Assembly (NCBI GenBank): GCA_963791995.1
Contig: CAWBUQ010000004.1
Coordinates: 124,001-188,000 of the forward strand
Source: Bog-473 sp963791995
GTDB lineage: Bacteria; Actinomycetota; Acidimicrobiia; Acidimicrobiales; RAAP-2
DNA: 64,000 nt
Reading direction: 5' to 3'
A model generated the notes under the pieces. That model searched no databases, was not told the origin of the DNA, and saw nothing but the letters and a program-made list of their open reading frames with translations. The translations under genes and the position numbers were made by a program. Shown one piece after another: positions 18,920-27,697 of the stretch (positions are counted from its first letter, which is position 1; each line of letters opens with the position of its first letter).

Positions 18920-20598
18920 GGATCCACCGGCGACGCCGCCGCGCACAACGGCGGCGCCACGAGCCGATGCGCCGGCGCGTCGCCGTCGTGCTCTCCCTCT
19001 TGGTGCTGGCCTTCCTCGCTTCGGCGTGCGGCTCGCGGCTGACCGGTCACGATGCCGCGCTGGCCCAAGGGGCCAACGGCGGCCACTCGTCGAGCTCGGG
19101 GAACGGCGGCATCGCCACCGGCGCCCTGGCCCTGGGTGCCGATTCGAGCGGGAACTGCTCGGGGAGCACGACCAGCACCACGGCCGCGGCCAAGTCGTCG
19201 ACCACCACGACGGCCGCCTCGAAGTCCTCCACCACGTCGTCGTCGACCACCACGACGGCCCCCTGCAATTCGGCGTCGCTCGCGCTCGGCGGCGGCGGCG
19301 GGGCCGCGGGCGGCGCGGGTGGCTCATCGGCCGCCGGCGGGCACGGCACCACCGGCGCAGCCGGCGCCGCGGGCGGCCCGGCGACCGCGGCGGCCACCGC
19401 GGGCGGGGGAGGCCCGTGCGGGGCCAACGGCAACCAGGCACCCGCGGGTGGCAACGGTGGCGCCACGGCGACGGGTGTGACGGCAAGCACCATCACCGTC
19501 GGCAACATCGCCAGCATCAGCGGCGTCGCACCCGGGCTGACACAGAGCGCGCAGCAGGCCACCGAAGCGTGGGCCGCCTACGTCAACAGCACGGGCGGCA
19601 TCTGCGGACGCCAGGTGAAGGTCCAGCCTTTCGACGACGGGAACGACTCGGGCACCAACTACGCCGACGCACAGCAGTCGTGTTCGAGTGACTTCGCCAT
19701 GGTGGGCAACGCGTCGGGCTTCGACGACGGCAGCGCGCAGGCCGTTGGTGCCTGCGGCATCCCCGACATGGCGGCCGAGGTTTCCACTGCGGCGGCCGGC
19801 GGCACCGCCGACATCTTCGGCGCCAGCCCCGGCAACGACCACTACTGGGCCCTCGGGCCGGCCAACTACCTCAAGTCGACCTACCCCAACGCCATCGGCC
19901 ATGCGGCGATGATCTATCTGAACGTCTCGGCGACCCAGACGCAGGCGAGCCACGAGGTGTCCGCCTATCAGGGCGTCGGGTTCAACTACGGCGGCGACGT
20001 CATCTCGACGACGCCCACCAACGCCAACTACGGCTCCATCGTCCAGAAGCTCCAGAGCGACGGCGTCCAGTACGTGACCGAGTACTCCGACGACAACTCG
20101 GCCGAGCGCCTCCTCCAGGCCATGCAGCAAGCCAACTACTCGCCGTCGGTCGTGGACTGGTTCTCCGAGGAGTACTCACCGCAGTTCGCGCAGCAGACCG
20201 CGCCCGAGTCCAACGGCGACCTCGTCTTGATGTCGGCCACGGCCGCCTACGAGGAGGCCGGCGGCAACCCGGGCATGCAGCTGATGGAGAGCTGGCTCAA
20301 CCGGGTGGCCCCGGGGTACCACCACGACATCTTCGCCATCTTGGCCTGGTCGGCCGGCCTCGCCTTCGAGCAGGCGGCCAAGGAGGTCGGTCCTGATCTC
20401 ACGCGCGCCGCGCTCATCGCCAAGTTGCAGGGCATCACCTCGTGGACCGGCGGGGGTGTGACGCCGCCGGTCGACATCGGGCAGAAGATCCCCTCGAAGT
20501 GCTTCTTCTACATGAAGATCGAGAACGGGGCCTTCCAGCGGGTGTACCCGAGCGCGCCCAACACCTACGACTGCAACAGCGGCTTCGCCCAGTACTAG
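18916..20598 (+). CDS. livK: Lipoprotein substrate-binding protein of branched-chain-type ABC transporter
   Basis: A GTG at 18916 overlaps the upstream TGA; an ATG at 18967 is an alternative start. A basic n-region and hydrophobic core end in a lipobox LASAC, so the mature protein is lipid-anchored. About 130 residues of Ser/Thr then Gly/Ala low-complexity linker follow. Then comes a type-I periplasmic-binding fold: STITVGNIASISGVAPGL, GICGRQVKVQPFDDGNDSG, VGNASGFDDGSAQAV and FAILAWSAGLAFEQAAKEVG. Ligands for such domains include amino acids, amides, urea and aromatic acids; the specificity here is not evident. About 560 residues, long for the family because of the linker. The permease starts 24 bp downstream. 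Confidence 0.88.
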   Translation: MRIHRRRRRAQRRRHEPMRRRVAVVLSLLVLAFLASACGSRLTGHDAALAQGANGGHSSSSGNGGIATGALALGADSSGNCSGSTTSTTAAAKSSTTTTAASKSSTTSSSTTTTAPCNSASLALGGGGGAAGGAGGSSAAGGHGTTGAAGAAGGPATAAATAGGGGPCGANGNQAPAGGNGGATATGVTASTITVGNIASISGVAPGLTQSAQQATEAWAAYVNSTGGICGRQVKVQPFDDGNDSGTNYADAQQSCSSDFAMVGNASGFDDGSAQAVGACGIPDMAAEVSTAAAGGTADIFGASPGNDHYWALGPANYLKSTYPNAIGHAAMIYLNVSATQTQASHEVSAYQGVGFNYGGDVISTTPTNANYGSIVQKLQSDGVQYVTEYSDDNSAERLLQAMQQANYSPSVVDWFSEEYSPQFAQQTAPESNGDLVLMSATAAYEEAGGNPGMQLMESWLNRVAPGYHHDIFAILAWSAGLAFEQAAKEVGPDLTRAALIAKLQGITSWTGGGVTPPVDIGQKIPSKCFFYMKIENGAFQRVYPSAPNTYDCNSGFAQY

Positions 20599-20622
20599 GC
20601 CGAACCGCGACCCGGGCCAGCC

Positions 20623-22554
20623 ATGCACGAATTCCTCGAGTTCACCATCATCGGCATCGTCCTCGGCTCGGCCTACGCCGTCGCCGCGAGCGGCCTCGTC
20701 GTCACCTACTCGACGTCGGGCATCTTCAACATCGCCCACGGCGCCATGGGCATGTTCATGGCCTTCGTCTACTGGCAGCTGTCGGTGGGCTGGCACGTCA
20801 ACACCGCGCTGTCCTTCGTCCTGACCGTCTTCGTGCTGGCACCGCTGCTCGGTGCGGTGGTCGAGCGGACGGTGATCCAGTGGATGGACCCCACCAACGT
20901 GGCCACCACGCTGGCAGTCACCGTCGGGCTGACGCTGCTCTTCTTCGGCCTCGTCAACAACTACATCTGGAAGCCCACGGCGCGGACCGTGCCCCAGTTC
21001 TTCGGATTCAGCGGGTTCAGCTTCCTCGGGGTGCACATCGATTGGGAGGAGGCGCTGACCGTCGGCGCCGCCATCGCCATCGCGGTGGGCCTGCGCCTGT
21101 TCCTCTATCGGACCCGCACCGGCATCGCCATGCGCGGCGTGGTCGACAACCGCCCGCTGATCGGCCTCTTCGGCGGCCGGCCGGCCCGGCTCTCCACCTT
21201 GAGCTGGGCCATCGGGTCCTCGCTGGCCTCGGTGGCGGGGATCCTGGTGGCGCCGCGCCTCCAGCTGCAGCCGCTCATCTTGACCCTCCTGGTCATCGAC
21301 GCCTACGCCGCGGCGGTCATCGGGCGGCTGCGCAGCCTGCCCATGACGTTCCTGGGCGGCCTCGTCGTCGGCCTCCTGTCCTCCTACGCCCAGGGCTACG
21401 TGCCCGACACCGGCGCGTTCTGGACCTCGGCCCCGGTGCAGGGACTCCTCACCCAGTCGGTGCCCTCGGTGATCTTGTTCATCGCGCTGTTGATGCTGCC
21501 GGCCTCGCGGCTGCGCAGCGGCGTGGCCCAGCGCAACGCGCCGCTCGCCCCGGCCAGCTTCGCCCGCTCGCTCCAGGGCGCGGTCCTCTTGGTGGCCGCG
21601 GTCTGGGTGGCGGTCTCGTTCATGGGCCCGGCCAACATCATCAAGCTCGGGATCGGGCTGTCCTTCGGGCTCATCTGCCTCTCGCTGGTCCCGCTCACGG
21701 GGTGGGGCGGGTACGCCTCGATCTGCCAGCTCACCTTCGCCGGCCTCGGCGCCTTCGCCATGTACCGCTTCGGGTCGGGCGGGTCCGTGTGGGGCCTGGT
21801 GGCGGCGGCCGGCATCGCCGGGGCGGTGGGCGCCCTGGTGGCGCTGCCCGCGTTGCGCGTCCGCGGCCTCTACCTGGCCCTGGCCACCATGGCGTTCGCC
21901 AGCGCCATGGACAACGCCTTCTTCCCGTGGTCGGCCGTCTTCGGCTTCAACGGCTCGGTTGCCATCGCCAAACCCTCGCTCTTCGGGTTGAGCACCACTT
22001 CGCCCAAGTCCTTCACCATCTTCTTGGCCGTCGTCTTCGCCCTGTTCTCCATCGGCATCCTCGCCGTGCGGCGCGGACCCTTCGGCCGCGTGCTCGTGGC
22101 GGTGAAGGATTCCGAGGCGGCCTGTGCCACCCTCGGCCTCTCCCTCACCGTGACCAAGCTGGCCGTGTTCACCCTGTCCGCCGCCATGGCCGGGGTGGCG
22201 GGGGCGCTCTTCGCCGCCGCCTCGTCGGTGGCCAGCGGCACGGACTTCCAGATGTTCGAGAGCCTGCTGATCCTGGCCGTCGTCGCCATCGGCGGGGCGT
22301 CCGTCTGCTCGGGCGCGCTGGCGGGCGGCCTGGCGCTGGGCTTCCTGCCCGGCAACGCGCAGGACGTCTTCATCGGGGCCGGTACCGTGGCCCTGGCCTT
22401 CTATCCCGACGGGGTCCTGCCCCTCGGTTACGCCCGCTTCCACCAGTGGTGGAGCGGGCTCGGCGCCCGGGGCGGGGCTGCGACGGCCGTGCCGGCGGGC
22501 GCGGCGGGCGGGGCAGAGCGGCGCGGGACACTGGTGGGGAGCCGGACGGCCTGA
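20623..22554 (+). CDS. livHM: Fused LivH-LivM branched-chain-type ABC permease
   Basis: 643 residues. Residues ~1-295 match LivH: IIGIVLGSAYAVAASGLVVT, FNIAHGAMGMF, and the EAA-like loop RTRTGIAMRGVVDNRPLIGL. Residues ~310-620 match LivM: LSFGLICLSLVPLTGWGGYA, ALPALRVRGLYLALATMAFA and RGPFGRVLVAVKDSEAA. The two are joined by a short linker (LRSGVAQRNAPLAPA), giving one polypeptide with the membrane span normally made by two. The C-terminus is an Ala/Gly-rich tail. Last gene of the operon starting with livG; rpsL begins 174 bp later with its own promoter. Confidence 0.92.
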   Translation: MHEFLEFTIIGIVLGSAYAVAASGLVVTYSTSGIFNIAHGAMGMFMAFVYWQLSVGWHVNTALSFVLTVFVLAPLLGAVVERTVIQWMDPTNVATTLAVTVGLTLLFFGLVNNYIWKPTARTVPQFFGFSGFSFLGVHIDWEEALTVGAAIAIAVGLRLFLYRTRTGIAMRGVVDNRPLIGLFGGRPARLSTLSWAIGSSLASVAGILVAPRLQLQPLILTLLVIDAYAAAVIGRLRSLPMTFLGGLVVGLLSSYAQGYVPDTGAFWTSAPVQGLLTQSVPSVILFIALLMLPASRLRSGVAQRNAPLAPASFARSLQGAVLLVAAVWVAVSFMGPANIIKLGIGLSFGLICLSLVPLTGWGGYASICQLTFAGLGAFAMYRFGSGGSVWGLVAAAGIAGAVGALVALPALRVRGLYLALATMAFASAMDNAFFPWSAVFGFNGSVAIAKPSLFGLSTTSPKSFTIFLAVVFALFSIGILAVRRGPFGRVLVAVKDSEAACATLGLSLTVTKLAVFTLSAAMAGVAGALFAAASSVASGTDFQMFESLLILAVVAIGGASVCSGALAGGLALGFLPGNAQDVFIGAGTVALAFYPDGVLPLGYARFHQWWSGLGARGGAATAVPAGAAGGAERRGTLVGSRTA

Positions 22555-22617
22555 TCCGCCGGGTCGACCCGGCCCGGATCGGGGCGGCGACCCGCCCTCA
22601 CCTGGCACGCGCCGCGA

Positions 22618-22647
22618 TTGTTTGAACCCCCAGGCAACCGCTATCAT
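22618..22647 (+). promoter_or_regulatory. Candidate rpsL (str operon) promoter
   Basis: TTGTTT (22618-22623) and TATCAT (22642-22647) are 18 bp apart, about 80 bp before the rpsL GTG. The surrounding sequence is distinctly less GC-rich than its neighbours, as expected for a strong ribosomal promoter. Inferred from consensus. Confidence 0.5.
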
Positions 22648-22728
22648 GGAACCCTGCCATGTGCGGGCTTCGGTCCAGCGCGCAATGCGCCACAGGCAGT
22701 TCGAAATTTTGCAATCGAGAGGGAACGC

Positions 22729-23100
22729 GTGCCCACAATCGCCCAGCTCGTCCGCAAGGGACGGCAGGCCAAGGTGACCAAGACCAAGACCCCCGCCCTG
22801 AAGGGCGCGCCCCAGCGGCGCGGGGTGTGCACCCGCGTCTACACCACCACCCCCAAGAAGCCGAACTCGGCGCTGCGCAAGGTGGCCCGTGTGCGCCTCA
22901 GCTCGGGCGTGGAGATCACCGCCTACATCCCCGGTGTGGGCCACAACCTCCAGGAGCACTCCATCGTCTTGGTGCGCGGCGGCCGGGTGAAGGACCTGCC
23001 CGGCGTGCGCTACAAGGTCGTGCGCGGGGCGCTCGACACCTCGGGCGTGCGCGAGCGCAGCCAGGCCCGTAGCCGCTACGGCGCGAAGAAGGAGTCCTAG
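22729..23100 (+). CDS. rpsL: 30S ribosomal protein S12 (uS12)
   Basis: 123 residues starting at a GTG preceded by GAGAGGGAA. The decoding-centre loops read TTTPKKPNSALRK and GGRVKDLPGVRYK, the streptomycin-sensitive form at both classical resistance lysines. uS12 monitors codon-anticodon pairing in the 30S A site. First gene of rpsL-rpsG-fusA-tuf-rpsJ. Immediately upstream is a transporter operon; rpoB/rpoC are not in the upstream 22 kb. Confidence 0.97.
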   Translation: MPTIAQLVRKGRQAKVTKTKTPALKGAPQRRGVCTRVYTTTPKKPNSALRKVARVRLSSGVEITAYIPGVGHNLQEHSIVLVRGGRVKDLPGVRYKVVRGALDTSGVRERSQARSRYGAKKES

Positions 23101-23102
23101 GC

Positions 23103-23573
23103 ATGCCCCGCAACGGACCCGCCACACGCCGCGAGCTCGCCCCGGACCCCGTCTACCGCTCGGTCCTGGTGACCCAGGTCGTCAACAAGATCCTCTCGCG
23201 CGGCAAGCGCACGCTGGCCGAGCGCATCGTCTACACCGCCCTCGAGCAGGTGGCCGAGAAGTCGGGCGGCGATCCCGTGGCCGCGCTCAACCGCGCCGTC
23301 GAGAACACCCGGCCCGAGGTCGAGGTCAAGTCGCGGCGTGTCGGCGGCGCCACCTACCAGGTGCCCGTCGAGGTCCGCCCGCGCCGGGCCACCACGCTGG
23401 CCATCCGCTGGCTCACCACCTACTCGCGCCAGCGCCGGGAGAAGACGATGGCCGAGCGCCTCGCCGGCGAGATCCTCGACGCCTCCAACAACATCGGAGC
23501 CTCGGTGAAGCGCCGCGAGGACATGCACAAGATGGCGGAGTCGAACCGCGCCTTCGCCCACTACCGCTGGTAG
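23103..23573 (+). CDS. rpsG: 30S ribosomal protein S7 (uS7)
   Basis: 156 residues, standard length, beginning MPRNGPATRRELAPDPVYRS. Conserved VNKILSRGKRTLAERIVY and the C-terminal hairpin region NRAFAHYRW are present. uS7 nucleates assembly of the 30S head and contacts the E-site tRNA. It starts three bases after the rpsL TAG, and fusA follows after 69 bp, the usual str operon order. Confidence 0.97.
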   Translation: MPRNGPATRRELAPDPVYRSVLVTQVVNKILSRGKRTLAERIVYTALEQVAEKSGGDPVAALNRAVENTRPEVEVKSRRVGGATYQVPVEVRPRRATTLAIRWLTTYSRQRREKTMAERLAGEILDASNNIGASVKRREDMHKMAESNRAFAHYRW

Positions 23574-23642
23574 TGGAACCACCGACGCCCGCCCCCACCC
23601 AGATCCACCCCGCACACCCGACCCTCACCCACGAGCACGACC

Positions 23643-25742
23643 ATGCCTGACGCCGCCCCCACACGAGATTTCCCGCTGGCCAAGACCCGCAACATCGGGA
23701 TCATGGCCCACATCGACGCGGGCAAGACCACGACCACCGAGCGCATCCTCTATTACACCGGCCGCAACTACAAGATCGGTGAGGTGCACGAGGGTGCCGC
23801 CACCATGGACTGGATGGTCCAGGAGCAAGAGCGCGGCATCACCATCACCTCGGCCGCCACCACCTGCAGCTGGCGCGACAACTGGATCAACATCATCGAC
23901 ACCCCGGGCCACGTCGACTTCACCGTCGAGGTCGAGCGCTCGCTGCGCGTCCTCGACGGCGCGGTGGCGGTGTTCGACGCCGTGGCCGGCGTGGAGCCCC
24001 AGACCGAGACGGTGTGGCGCCAGGCCAACAAGTACAACGTCCCGCGCATCTGCTTCGTCAACAAGATGGACCGCATCGGCGCCGACTTCGAGCGCACGGT
24101 GCAGATGATCCGCGACCGCCTCGACGCGCTGCCCGCCGTCATTCAGCTGCCCATCGGCGCCGAGTCCGAGTTCAAGGGCGTGATCGACCTGCTCGAGGAG
24201 AAGGCCCTCGTGTGGTCGTCGGACATGGGCGAGGAGTGGGAGACCCTGGACATCCCCGACGCCATGGCGACCGACGCCGAGGACGCCCGCCACCAGCTCA
24301 TCGACGTCGTCTCCAACTTCGACGACACCATCATGGAGAAGTACCTGGCCGAGGAGCCCATCACGGCCGACGACCTGCGCCGCGCCCTGCGCACGGCCAC
24401 CCTGGCCGCCGCCGTGGTGCCGGTCCTGTGCGGTTCGGCCTTCAAGAACAAGGGCGTCCAGCCCATGCTCGACGCCGTGGTCGACTTCTTGCCCAGCCCG
24501 CTGGACCTGCCGCCCACCGAGGGGCACCGGCCCAACCACACCGAGGACATCGAGGAGCGCAAGGCCGACGACTCCGAGCCTTTCTCCGCCCTCGCCTTCA
24601 AGATCATGACCGACCCCTTCGTCGGCAAGCTGACCTACATCCGGGTGTACTCGGGCACGCTGCAAAAGGGCGGGTCCATCACCAACACCACCAAGGACAA
24701 GAAGGAGCGGGTGGGGCGCATCCTCCAGATGCACGCCAACCACCGCGAGGACAAGGACGCCATCTTCGCCGGCGACATCATGGCCGTCGTCGGCCTGAAG
24801 AACACGACGACGGGCGACACCCTCTCGGAGCCCCAGCACCCGATCGTGCTCGAGGCGCTCGAGTTCCCCGAGCCCGTGATCCACGTGGCGGTGGAGCCCA
24901 AGACCAAGGCCGACCAGGACAAGCTGTCCCGGGCCCTCTACTCGCTGAGCGAGGAGGACCCGACCTTCCGCGTGCGCTCCGACGAGGAGACGGGCCAGAC
25001 CGTGATCTCGGGCATGGGCGAACTGCACCTCGAGGTGCTGGTCGACCGCATGCTGCGCGAGTTCAGCGTCGACGCCAACGTGGGCAAGCCCCAGGTGGCC
25101 TACCGCGAGACGATCCGCAAGCCGGTGGAGAAGATTGAGGAGAAGTACGTCCGCCAGACCGGTGGCCGCGGCCAGTACGGCCACGTCGTCATCAGCGCGG
25201 AGCCCACGGGCCCGGGCGGCGGCTACGAGTTCATCGACAAGATCAGCGGCGGCGTGATCCCCAAGGAGTACATCCCCTCGGTCGACGCCGGCATCCAAGA
25301 GGCGCTCACCGCCGGTGTGCTCGCCGGCTATCCGACCGTCGACGTGCGGGTGACGCTGACCTACGGGTCGTACCACGACGTGGACTCCTCGGAAATGGCC
25401 TTCAAGATCGCCGGCTCCATGGCGGTCAAGAAGGCGATCCGGGCCGCCAGCCCCGTGCTGCTCGAGCCGGTCATGGAAGTGACGGTCACGGTGCCCGACG
25501 ATTTCCTCGGCGCGGTGACCGGTGACCTCTCGTCTCGCCGGGGGCGCATGGAGGGGATGGACCAGCAGGGGACCAGCCACGTGGTGCGAGCGCTTGTACC
25601 GCTGGCCGATATGTTCGGCTACTCTACTGACCTGCGTTCGCGCACCCAGGGCCGCGCCACGTACACGATGCAGTTCCATTCGTACAACCAGGTCCCGGAG
25701 TCGATTTCCAAGGAGATCATCGCCCGGGCGCACGGGGAGTAG
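23643..25742 (+). CDS. fusA: Elongation factor G
   Basis: 699 residues, full length. GTPase motifs G1 AHIDAGKTT, G3 DTPGHVDF and G4 NKMD lie in the first 150 residues, followed by EF-G domains II-V; QTGGRGQYGHVVI marks domain IV. It drives ribosomal translocation and, with RRF, ribosome recycling. The ATG at 23643 gives the N-terminus DFPLAKTRNIGIMAHIDAGK. No frame disruption. Next gene tuf, 132 bp downstream with a small leader open frame. Confidence 0.98.
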   Translation: MPDAAPTRDFPLAKTRNIGIMAHIDAGKTTTTERILYYTGRNYKIGEVHEGAATMDWMVQEQERGITITSAATTCSWRDNWINIIDTPGHVDFTVEVERSLRVLDGAVAVFDAVAGVEPQTETVWRQANKYNVPRICFVNKMDRIGADFERTVQMIRDRLDALPAVIQLPIGAESEFKGVIDLLEEKALVWSSDMGEEWETLDIPDAMATDAEDARHQLIDVVSNFDDTIMEKYLAEEPITADDLRRALRTATLAAAVVPVLCGSAFKNKGVQPMLDAVVDFLPSPLDLPPTEGHRPNHTEDIEERKADDSEPFSALAFKIMTDPFVGKLTYIRVYSGTLQKGGSITNTTKDKKERVGRILQMHANHREDKDAIFAGDIMAVVGLKNTTTGDTLSEPQHPIVLEALEFPEPVIHVAVEPKTKADQDKLSRALYSLSEEDPTFRVRSDEETGQTVISGMGELHLEVLVDRMLREFSVDANVGKPQVAYRETIRKPVEKIEEKYVRQTGGRGQYGHVVISAEPTGPGGGYEFIDKISGGVIPKEYIPSVDAGIQEALTAGVLAGYPTVDVRVTLTYGSYHDVDSSEMAFKIAGSMAVKKAIRAASPVLLEPVMEVTVTVPDDFLGAVTGDLSSRRGRMEGMDQQGTSHVVRALVPLADMFGYSTDLRSRTQGRATYTMQFHSYNQVPESISKEIIARAHGE

Positions 25743-25822
25743 GGGCCTTGGGCCCACCGGCCCGGAAGCGCAGAGCGCAGCAACCACAGAACACAGTTCG
25801 TACCAGTTCGCAGGAAGAGACA

Positions 25823-25867
25823 ATGAGCGTCGGGACCACCGTGGCCCCGACTCGGAGCAGGGAGTAG
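25823..25867 (+). CDS. Putative 14-codon leader open frame before tuf
   Basis: The ATG at 25823 is preceded by AGGAAGAG eight bases upstream and encodes MSVGTTVAPTRSRE, ending in TAG at 25865-25867, seven bases before the tuf ATG. The spacing would allow terminating ribosomes to reinitiate at tuf. No similarity is known to me; it may be chance. Confidence 0.25.
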   Translation: MSVGTTVAPTRSRE

Positions 25868-25874
25868 CGAGGCG

Positions 25875-27062
25875 ATGGCCAAGCAGAAGTTCGAGCGCAC
25901 AAAGCCACACATCAACGTCGGCACCATGGGTCACATCGACCATGGCAAGACGACGCTCACGGCCGCCATCACCAAGGTGCTGTCGGAGCGCAACCCCAAC
26001 ACCTCGTTCACCAAGTTCGAGGACATCGACAAGGCGCCGGAGGAGAAGCAGCGCGGCATCACGATCACCATCGCCCACGTCGAGTACGAGACCGAGAAGC
26101 GCCACTACGCGCACGTCGACATGCCCGGCCACGCCGACTACATCAAGAACATGATCACCGGCGCCGCCCAGATCGACGGCGCCATCCTGGTGGTCTCGGC
26201 CGCCGACGGCCCCATGCCCCAGACCCGTGAGCACGTGCTGCTGGCCCGCCAGGTGGGCGTGCCCTACATCGTGGTCGCCCTCAACAAGGCCGACATGGTC
26301 GACGACGAGGAGCTGCTCGAGCTGGTCGAGCTGGAGGTGCGCGAGCTGCTGAGCAGCTACGACTTCCCCGGCGACGACACGCCGATCGTCCGGGTCAGCG
26401 CCCTCAAGGCGCTCGAGGGTGACGCCGAGTGGAGCGAGAAGATCGTCGAGCTGATGGACGCGGTCGACGAGTACATCCCCGAGCCCGAGCGCGACGTCGA
26501 CAAGCCCTTCCTCATGCCCGTCGAGGACGTCATGTCCATCACCGGCCGCGGCACCGTCGTGACCGGCAAGGTCGAGCAGGGCATCGTCAAGGTCGGCGAG
26601 GAAGTCGAGATCGTGGGCCTGCGCGACACGCAGAAGACGACGGTGACCGGCGTCGAGATGTTCCGCAAGCTCCTCGACCAGGGTCAGGCCGGCGACAACA
26701 TCGGCGCCCTGCTGCGCGGGACCAAGAAGGAAGAGGTCGAGCGCGGCCAGGTGCTGTGCAAGCCCGGCTCCATCACGCCGCACACCCAGTTCACCGCCGA
26801 GGTCTACGTGCTGAACAAGGAGGAGGGCGGCCGCCACAAGCCGTTCTTCACCAACTACCGTCCCCAGTTCTACTTCCGGACCACCGACGTGACCGGCACC
26901 ATCACCCTGCCCGAGGGCACCGAGATGGTCATGCCCGGCGACAACACCAAGATGACCGTGGAGCTGGGCAAGCCCATCGCCATGGACAAGGGACTGCGCT
27001 TCGCCATCCGTGAGGGTGGCCGCACCGTGGCCTCGGGCGTCGTCGACGAGATCCTCAAGTAA
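25875..27062 (+). CDS. tuf: Elongation factor Tu
   Basis: 395 residues. G1 GHIDHGKTT, G3 DMPGHADY and G4 NKAD motifs are in place, as is the effector region EEKQRGITITIAHVEY. Domains II and III follow with RGTVVTGKVEQG and a C-terminal GGRTVASGVVDEILK. It delivers aminoacyl-tRNA to the ribosome as a GTP complex. Very strongly codon-biased toward C/G third positions. rpsJ begins 50 bp downstream, so tuf and rpsJ are probably cotranscribed. Confidence 0.98.
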   Translation: MAKQKFERTKPHINVGTMGHIDHGKTTLTAAITKVLSERNPNTSFTKFEDIDKAPEEKQRGITITIAHVEYETEKRHYAHVDMPGHADYIKNMITGAAQIDGAILVVSAADGPMPQTREHVLLARQVGVPYIVVALNKADMVDDEELLELVELEVRELLSSYDFPGDDTPIVRVSALKALEGDAEWSEKIVELMDAVDEYIPEPERDVDKPFLMPVEDVMSITGRGTVVTGKVEQGIVKVGEEVEIVGLRDTQKTTVTGVEMFRKLLDQGQAGDNIGALLRGTKKEEVERGQVLCKPGSITPHTQFTAEVYVLNKEEGGRHKPFFTNYRPQFYFRTTDVTGTITLPEGTEMVMPGDNTKMTVELGKPIAMDKGLRFAIREGGRTVASGVVDEILK

Positions 27063-27111
27063 TCCGAGTCGTCCGAGCGACCCCAGAGCAGCGAGAGCAG
27101 GCACCGAGACC

Positions 27112-27438
27112 ATGGCCGACGGCCCGAAGCAGAAGATCCGCATCAGGCTCAAGGCCTACGACCACGAGATCCTGGACCAGTCCACCGAGAAGATCGTCCA
27201 GACCGTGCTGCGGACCCAGGCCAAGGTGCTGGGTCCCGTCCCGTTGCCGACCGACAAGCACCGCTACACGGTGATCCGCTCGCCCCACAAGTACAAGGAC
27301 TCGCGGGAGCACTTCGAGATGCGGGTCCACAAGCGCCTGGTGGACATCGTCGAGCACACGCCCAAGACGGTCGACTCGCTCCAGCGGCTCGACCTGCCCG
27401 CCGGCGTCGACATCGAGATCAAGATCCAGACCGCCTGA
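27112..27438 (+). CDS. rpsJ: 30S ribosomal protein S10 (uS10 / NusE)
   Basis: 108 residues, MADGPKQKIRIRLKAYDHEI, with SPHKYKDSREHFEMRVHKR and the C-terminal DLPAGVDIEIKI. It is a 30S head protein and, as NusE, a partner of NusB and NusG in antitermination. It usually leads the S10 operon; here it is separated from rplC by 259 bp containing a strong stem-loop, so the rest of the operon may be controlled separately. Confidence 0.97.
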   Translation: MADGPKQKIRIRLKAYDHEILDQSTEKIVQTVLRTQAKVLGPVPLPTDKHRYTVIRSPHKYKDSREHFEMRVHKRLVDIVEHTPKTVDSLQRLDLPAGVDIEIKIQTA

Positions 27439-27615
27439 GGGCGGGCCCCGCCTCCCCGCCGGACGCCTGGCAGGGGGGGCCGAGCTTGGTGTAACCTCGC
27501 GAGCCGCCGAATTCAGGCTGCTCAGAGGCGATTTACAGCGGCACCACGGTGCTGCGGAGACAACAGACGTGCGTGAGCGCCGGCCCAGGGCCGAGACCTC
27601 ACGCCGAACCATTCG

Positions 27616-27648
27616 AGCGCTCCGCTCGGGATTCCCGGGCGGAGCGTT
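27616..27648 (+). promoter_or_regulatory. 15-bp stem-loop in the rplC leader
   Basis: In RNA, 27616-27630 pairs with 27634-27648 around an AUU loop: fifteen contiguous pairs, two of them G-U wobbles (27617/27647 and 27626/27638). The core is CGCTCCGC / GCGGAGCG and CGGG / CCCG. It ends 49 bases before the rplC start. It is a candidate ribosomal-protein leader element; no T-run follows, so a simple terminator is unlikely. Confidence 0.6.
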
Positions 27649-27697
27649 GGCGTGCGTACGGGACACCGCACGACGCCGGACACGAGGAAGAGGACAC

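Noticed and set aside
20176..23127. Very long open frame on the minus strand across livHM and rpsL (about 980 codons)
   Set aside because: Arg/Gly/Asp/His-rich composition with no domain, antisense to well-conserved genes; a by-product of high GC.
23625..27152. Very long minus-strand open frame opposite fusA, tuf and rpsJ (about 1175 codons)
   Set aside because: Mirrors the codon structure of conserved genes on the other strand; Leu/Gly/Val/His-rich and without motifs.
27616..27648. Rho-independent terminator after rpsJ
   Set aside because: The stem lies 178 bp past the rpsJ stop and is not followed by a T-run; a leader element fits better.
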